From: Paenibacillus_E violae
Lineage (GTDB): Bacteria > Bacillota > Bacilli > Paenibacillales > NBRC-103111
Assembly: GCF_032461945.1 (NCBI RefSeq)
Contig: NZ_JAWCUD010000003.1
Coordinates: forward strand, 310,001 to 374,000
Length of the DNA: 64,000 nt
Direction: 5' to 3'
The translations under genes and the position numbers were made by a program. Shown one piece after another: positions 59,313-64,000 of this stretch. Position 1 is the stretch's first letter. Each line of letters begins with the position of its first letter. The notes under the pieces were generated by a model, which did not search any database, was not told the DNA's origin, and was given only the letters and a program-made list of their open reading frames with translations.

Positions 59313-59354
59313 TTAACACCCCTCCGCCAAAATGATTTCGGAGGGGATGTTAAC
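59313..59354 (-). terminator. Strong hairpin after the giant GDPD gene
   Basis: Arms GTTAACATCCCCTCCG and CGGAGGGGTGTTAAC (15 bp, one bulge) lie directly after the stop codon of the SLH-GDPD gene. No U run follows, so it may be a rho-dependent site or an mRNA stabiliser. Confidence 0.6.
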
Positions 59355-59361
59355 CATGCCA

Positions 59362-62300
59362 TTAATTAGAAAGGTTTAGGGCTTGCAGCATGCGGCTTAG
59401 CATCACAGCACTTTCCGCACGTGTACCGGTACTTTGCGGAGCAAAGGCATTGCCATCCCTGCCGTTAATAATGTGCAGCGTGGAAGCTGTGTTACTTGCC
59501 TCCTTAGCCCACTCGGCGATATTTGCTTCATCAGTGAACGCAGCTGAGTTATTTGGTTGTGGCTTTGCGTTGTAGCCTGCGAAGCGTAGTGATCTCTCAA
59601 TCATAACCGCCATTTCTTGGCGGGTTATTGGCGCATCCGGACGGAAGGTATGGTCTTCATAGCCGCCAACGAGTCCATATTCTGCTGCAAGGCTAACCGA
59701 CGCCGCAAACCAATCGGAAGCTTTGACATCCTTGAAGCTTGCCGTTGTGGCTTTTGATGAAGTTAAGCCAAACGATCTCACCAGCAAAGCAGCAAATTCC
59801 GCGCGAGTTACTTGGCGATCAGGTGCGAAACTTGAGGCCCCAACACCTTGGACAATCCATTTGGTCGCCATGCCTTCAACCGTTTGTTTGGACCAATGAT
59901 GTTCTAAATCACCGAATGTCACCGGGTTCGCGATAAGTAGATACGTGCTGTTCGTACGGCTGAAAATAACAACTTCATTGCCTTGGATCATAAATGGAAC
60001 CGGATTATATACCATATTACCATTGGCATCTTTCTCTTCTCGTACGGCGGCCAAAGCTTTGGTATCCGTTCCGGCATCCAGCTTGATGGATCTAGTTATG
60101 AACGATTTGAAACTGGATACGTCTACGCTCTTTCCTTCTCCTGCTCCTACTCCTGCTGTAAGGGTAAAGTCAACGGCTTTCTTGACAGCTTTCCCGTCTG
60201 CCATTGCTTCTGCAGCCGCTTTTTCATTCAACTTGATTTGAATGGTGAAGTTCAACTTATCTTGCGAAACCCCCAGCTTATCTGCCCAAGCTTGCAAATC
60301 TACAGCTGACAGATTCAGCTCATAGGAACCAAGCTCGCTTTCAATATTGACTGTGTGATTGCTTGCTGCTAGCAACTTTTGAACGGCAGATGGTAACAGG
60401 ATGGCAACAGCTTGATCCTTCTTCCCACTTAGAGGCACGGTTACGATCACTTTATCGTTCGTTGCCGATTGCTGGATGGCTGATTGCATCATCACATCAG
60501 TCACTGTATACACAGGCTCCTTAATTCCCGTACCATTGTTTGTGCCACTACCTGCTCCTGAGTCTGTTCCAGAACCTGATCCTGATCCTGGGTCTGGATC
60601 TGTTCCTGGAGTCGTTCCTGGATCTGTCCCTGGATCTGTACTTCCAGAAGATACGTTCAACGTGATTGGTTGTGTATATAAGTCATACTTATTTCCGTCG
60701 TTCATCGTATAGGTGTATCGTAAAAGTCCGTGCGCAATCCCCGATTTCTTGGCAGTAATCTCCTTGCCATTCACATCCAGTACCTCTTGTCCATCAAGTA
60801 AGATAAAGTCCGGTACAATAGTCTTCGTATCGCCTTTATACGATGTCACTTGAGCTTGAAGGAGAATATTTTCATCTTTGTTGAGTGTAAACTCTGTTTT
60901 CTCTGGTTGAATTACTGCCGCCATATCTGCCGCCCAGTTGGCATAATCGGTCGTTAACCCCCATGCACCATTTAAGAAAAATTGATTAAACGCCGTTCGA
61001 TCATTCAGTGTCCAAGGAGAAATCAAGATACCGCGATGTTTAGCAGCTTCCATAAAACTTTGCGAAATACCGGTGTATCCATTATTAAAAGTAGCATTCA
61101 ATGGCTGAATCGAACTAAGTACCGTTCTCAGCATTCCCTTAACATTACTGCCTCCAGACAAGCTGGATAAGAGACCTGAAGGCATCGTCGGCATCAAGCT
61201 ATTCGTGCGCGCAATCTGAGCGGCAACGAAGGACATGTTGTCGATGTCGGCTTCGGCATTTTTGGCATTAACCAATTGGACGAAAGCGTCAATGGCCGCT
61301 GGTGTCGATGTCTTGATTTCGTTCATGATCATTTTCCCACGTTGTTGAACAAGATCAATTTGTTCCTCCAACGTCGGAATTTTCACATCCGGATAGCCCG
61401 TCGGATGAGACTTATTGGCATTGAGCGCCTTAATTTCAGCCAATGTGTAATTCTCGATATTTCCCGTGCCATTCGTCGTACCCGACAGTTCCCCATCATG
61501 ATGAATGACAAGATAACCATCTTTGGAAATATACACGTCATTTTCGATAAAATCCGCCCCATTATCGAGTGCTAACCGATTACTTTCAAGCGTATTTTCC
61601 GGCGCAGCCGAAGGTAATCCCCGATGACCGATAATGTATGGCTTACGGATTAACGTTTTATTTTGGTTGTACACACCCAGTGCGGTGAAAGCAGCAGATG
61701 GTGTATCCGTTACGATACCGTTCACTCCGGCCGTAATCAAAGTATGCATGGACAGATTTTTTCCGGCAGCTGCCGCTTCATCTTTTGCCCAGACCATGAC
61801 CGTTCTCATTTGCAAATAGTCTGTATTCTCTTTCGTTATCGCCTTTTGCGGAAGCACAGCAATATGTGCCAGGTCAGCATTGGTTGTCTGGCGGATTTTC
61901 ATCAATTGTTCTTGGCTAAAATTTGACATGCCGCTGAAATCTACAATTCCGCGAATAATCGGATAGGCTAATCTCGCTTTTTTAACCAAATCACCGTTGT
62001 CCGACATCACGAATACATCTTCGATCCGATTATCTTTCAAATAAGTGATCAGTTTATCGACGGTTAATTCATCCTTGAGATAAAATGCCGGCATCGTCTT
62101 CGTCCCGAAGGAATCCAAGATGGCTGCTACATCTCCAATGACTGTTTCTCCTGTTGGGTTGGTTACTTTAAGTTCGTTGTTCACGTGTAAAATAGCCGTA
62201 GCTGGTGTTGCTGTTGCTGTTGCCGCATCCGCCCATTTCGTCAAATCTGCCGCCTGAGTAACCTCCGTTACAATCGTAGAAGCCATCGCAATTTTAGTAT

Positions 62301-64000
62301 CAGGCTCTGTTACACTGGCATAGCGATCGGTTGCCGTTGGCGGCAGGGCATCTTGCTGTAGCGTTACCCGAATGTTATCAACCTTCATTTTGCTGCCGTT
62401 AGCTTGTAAGCCAATTCGACCTTTCATATACGAACCTGCATTATCTGTATCTACAACAACCTTGTCGTTAATCATTTCCATTACGCGATTGTTGAATGCT
62501 TTTACCGTATAGTGGTACATCTTGCTCGGATCTATAGCTTCCGTAAAAGCACCTGTATCCATAACATTCCAGGCATTAGCTGCGGTTCTTTCAGCAAACT
62601 CTACGCCATTTGCCGCTGTAGCGTCTTTTCTGACCGCCATTTGATAATACGGATAATCATTATTTTGAATGCGATACATGATGGAATGCCATCTGGCCGT
62701 ATCGTTCGCTTGCAAATGCGTGACATCCGCTTCAATTTTATAATTGCCAAATGTCCCTAGATAGTCTGGCAAAAGTACTCGCGAAGGATTGTCCGGCGAT
62801 GCCGCCGCATCCATTTCAAAGCTTCCGGCTTTAACAACGGCTTTACTGGCTGTCGTCCCTTCTTTGCGAGTCCAACCTGCAGGAAGTGTTCCTTCCGTTA
62901 GCTGATCAAAATTTTCTTCATAGAGGACATATTCCCTATCCGTTGCTTCTTTCGCTACGACTAGCATTGAAATGGAAACACCGTCTTTTTGGGCAGTTAA
63001 GGAGTATACACCTTTTTGAAGAACGTTCAGGCTGCCGCTATTCACCACAACAGAAGGGCTGTTGGACGTCCAGGTCAAATCATTTCCTGTCACGGTACCT
63101 GAAGTAAAATCAGTAAAATCTGCTTTAAACGTAATTGAAGTTAAATCTACCGGCTGATTCACTGTGGCCAAAAAATAATTGGTATCATGCTTGAGGGAGC
63201 TGACTTTCGCTGGCACCATGCTAGGTGTTACGGTTACTTCTTGCACGTATTCCGCATTCTCATAAATGACTCTAACTTCCGCTTTCCCCGCTTTCACCGG
63301 GTACAGTACATTGTTCGAGACTTTGATGATTGACTCATCAGAAGAGTAATATTTTAATGGCTTATTTAAAATGGATTCCGTAATACCGTCCGAATAGTAC
63401 ACGCTGCCGGTAACACTTATCGGTCCAGTCAAGGCTTCGATTGAGCCAGGTACAACGAGGTTAAGACGTTCTGCTGTAATTCGCGTCACCTTCAAGTTGT
63501 CGAATGACACCTTGCTTTGATCCGCTTGCAGCCCTACCTTGCCTTTCTCCATCACTACCGTTGTTGGCAGGGTGGTGTCCGTTACCAGGGTATAACCTGG
63601 ATCTGACTTGGCTTTCATGTATTCTTTGACATTGTTATCAAAAACGCGAACCTTCATCGAATAATCGGCATTCAAGGTTAATGCTCTCCAAGTACCGGAG
63701 ATTGGTGTCGGTGAATACCAGTTGCCGTCCGCTTTACGATAGGCGAATTCATAGGTACCATTTTGACGGATGGCCATTTGATTGTAAGGCACTTTTCCCG
63801 AAGAAGGCACCCGGAACATCAATGAAGCCCATCTTGCCGAATCCAGCACCGATTCAAATCGGATATCCGCTTCAACCGTATAGTTGTCCCATTGGACTGG
63901 CGCCACAATTCGAGCTTGTTTACCCGAGGCTTTCCCATCAAAAGTGACTCTGCCATTGCCATAAGTATCCTGCACGACAGTAAAAGAAGGGCTTCCAGCG
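59362..64000 (-). CDS. Giant S-layer-anchored glycerophosphodiester phosphodiesterase, 5' end cut by window edge
   Basis: More than 1540 residues are visible and the frame is open at the right edge. In order (counting from the first visible residue): about 10-170 a concanavalin/LamG-like domain, 175-350 two Ig-like domains, 350-570 a second LamG-like domain, 600-775 a degenerate GDPD-like domain (VFVMSDNGDLVKKARL, VNGIVTDTP), 780-1040 a catalytic GDPD (YIIGHRGLPSAAPENTLESN, ENDVYISKDGYLVIHHDG), 1045-1130 an Ig-like domain, a Gly/Asp/Pro/Thr linker, 1180-1340 an unidentified domain, and three SLH domains to the end. The SLH modules anchor it to the cell wall, so it cleaves lipid-derived or teichoic-acid-derived diesters outside the cell. 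Confidence 0.93.
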   Translation of the reverse strand, partial: AGSPSFTVVQDTYGNGRVTFDGKASGKQARIVAPVQWDNYTVEADIRFESVLDSARWASLMFRVPSSGKVPYNQMAIRQNGTYEFAYRKADGNWYSPTPISGTWRALTLNADYSMKVRVFDNNVKEYMKAKSDPGYTLVTDTTLPTTVVMEKGKVGLQADQSKVSFDNLKVTRITAERLNLVVPGSIEALTGPISVTGSVYYSDGITESILNKPLKYYSSDESIIKVSNNVLYPVKAGKAEVRVIYENAEYVQEVTVTPSMVPAKVSSLKHDTNYFLATVNQPVDLTSITFKADFTDFTSGTVTGNDLTWTSNSPSVVVNSGSLNVLQKGVYSLTAQKDGVSISMLVVAKEATDREYVLYEENFDQLTEGTLPAGWTRKEGTTASKAVVKAGSFEMDAAASPDNPSRVLLPDYLGTFGNYKIEADVTHLQANDTARWHSIMYRIQNNDYPYYQMAVRKDATAANGVEFAERTAANAWNVMDTGAFTEAIDPSKMYHYTVKAFNNRVMEMINDKVVVDTDNAGSYMKGRIGLQANGSKMKVDNIRVTLQQDALPPTATDRYASVTEPDTKIAMASTIVTEVTQAADLTKWADAATATATPATAILHVNNELKVTNPTGETVIGDVAAILDSFGTKTMPAFYLKDELTVDKLITYLKDNRIEDVFVMSDNGDLVKKARLAYPIIRGIVDFSGMSNFSQEQLMKIRQTTNADLAHIAVLPQKAITKENTDYLQMRTVMVWAKDEAAAAGKNLSMHTLITAGVNGIVTDTPSAAFTALGVYNQNKTLIRKPYIIGHRGLPSAAPENTLESNRLALDNGADFIENDVYISKDGYLVIHHDGELSGTTNGTGNIENYTLAEIKALNANKSHPTGYPDVKIPTLEEQIDLVQQRGKMIMNEIKTSTPAAIDAFVQLVNAKNAEADIDNMSFVAAQIARTNSLMPTMPSGLLSSLSGGSNVKGMLRTVLSSIQPLNATFNNGYTGISQSFMEAAKHRGILISPWTLNDRTAFNQFFLNGAWGLTTDYANWAADMAAVIQPEKTEFTLNKDENILLQAQVTSYKGDTKTIVPDFILLDGQEVLDVNGKEITAKKSGIAHGLLRYTYTMNDGNKYDLYTQPITLNVSSGSTDPGTDPGTTPGTDPDPGSGSGSGTDSGAGSGTNNGTGIKEPVYTVTDVMMQSAIQQSATNDKVIVTVPLSGKKDQAVAILLPSAVQKLLAASNHTVNIESELGSYELNLSAVDLQAWADKLGVSQDKLNFTIQIKLNEKAAAEAMADGKAVKKAVDFTLTAGVGAGEGKSVDVSSFKSFITRSIKLDAGTDTKALAAVREEKDANGNMVYNPVPFMIQGNEVVIFSRTNSTYLLIANPVTFGDLEHHWSKQTVEGMATKWIVQGVGASSFAPDRQVTRAEFAALLVRSFGLTSSKATTASFKDVKASDWFAASVSLAAEYGLVGGYEDHTFRPDAPITRQEMAVMIERSLRFAGYNAKPQPNNSAAFTDEANIAEWAKEASNTASTLHIINGRDGNAFAPQSTGTRAESAVMLSRMLQALNLSN

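Noticed and set aside
1..64000. CRISPR arrays, prophage, insertion sequences, tRNA or rRNA genes
   Set aside because: Scanned by eye for regular spaced repeats, transposase motifs and conserved RNA sequences; none was found, although short or diverged elements could be missed.

Overview
The window looks like a low-to-mid G+C Gram-positive soil or rhizosphere Firmicute, most likely Paenibacillus or a close relative. The reasons are many lipoprotein-dependent sugar ABC importers of the LplA/YtcQ type, a YesM/YesN-type two-component pair, S-layer-homology (SLH) anchored surface enzymes, strong AGGAGG ribosome sites, sigma-A-like promoters and a GlpP antiterminator. No rRNA, tRNA, prophage, transposase or CRISPR array was seen. 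Almost every gene lies on the minus strand. The plus-strand exceptions are 35408-36446 and the fluoride exporter at 50584-51897.

Layout, left to right. (1) 1-8098: a carbohydrate or polyol catabolic operon, transcribed from 7224 towards 1, with a Gfo/Idh dehydrogenase, an LplABC-type importer, a cupin, a TauE/SafE exporter, a TIM-barrel isomerase and a Tm-1-like/UPF0261 protein that runs off the left edge. An XRE-cupin regulator precedes it and a near-perfect palindrome is shared by both promoters. (2) 8277-14299: an Opp-type peptide/nickel importer (oppABCDF order) with an unrecognised 150-aa protein at its end. (3) 14496-16118: an ArsR-like regulator and two small proteins. (4) 16272-29554: an organosulfur locus with SsuD, two DszA/NtaA-type monooxygenases, two DszC/SfnB-type flavoenzymes (one fused to a DszB/SsuA-like domain), a MetNIQ-type importer, an aldo/keto reductase, an HpaB-type hydroxylase and a TetR regulator. 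(5) 29714-29936: an intergenic repeat element. (6) 29959-33626: a ribose-type ABC importer. (7) 33768-36446: a WYL regulator with a Qnr-like pentapeptide protein, divergent from a VOC protein and a YdeI-like protein across a 20-bp palindrome. (8) 36554-40803: a LacI-controlled sugar importer. (9) 40938-50304: a fructan utilisation locus with importer, GH32 hydrolase, fructokinase-like PfkB kinase and a YesM/YesN two-component system. (10) 50416-51897: a fluoride riboswitch controlling a CLC-F fluoride antiporter. (11) 52308-53516: a secreted RCC1-repeat protein. (12) 53688-64000: a glycerophosphodiester/glycerol-3-phosphate locus with a frameshifted GDPD, a Ugp-type importer, a HAD phosphatase, GlpP and a giant SLH-anchored GDPD that continues past the right edge.

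The strongest candidate for an undescribed system is the organosulfur locus. Its central gene (18691-20922) joins a cysteine-free DszB/SsuA-like domain to an SfnB/DszC-like domain, and DszA-type paralogues flank it on both sides. The locus encodes several enzymes that normally use reduced flavin but no visible flavin reductase, and its MetN-like ATPase lacks the methionine-sensing C-terminal domain. Second are the glycerophosphodiester locus (GlpP directly upstream of a structured leader, a broken cytoplasmic GDPD and a huge surface GDPD with an apparent degenerate second GDPD domain) and the WYL/Qnr-like cassette.

Limits: all assignments come from reading translations and motifs by eye. No database search, structure prediction or computed alignment was run.
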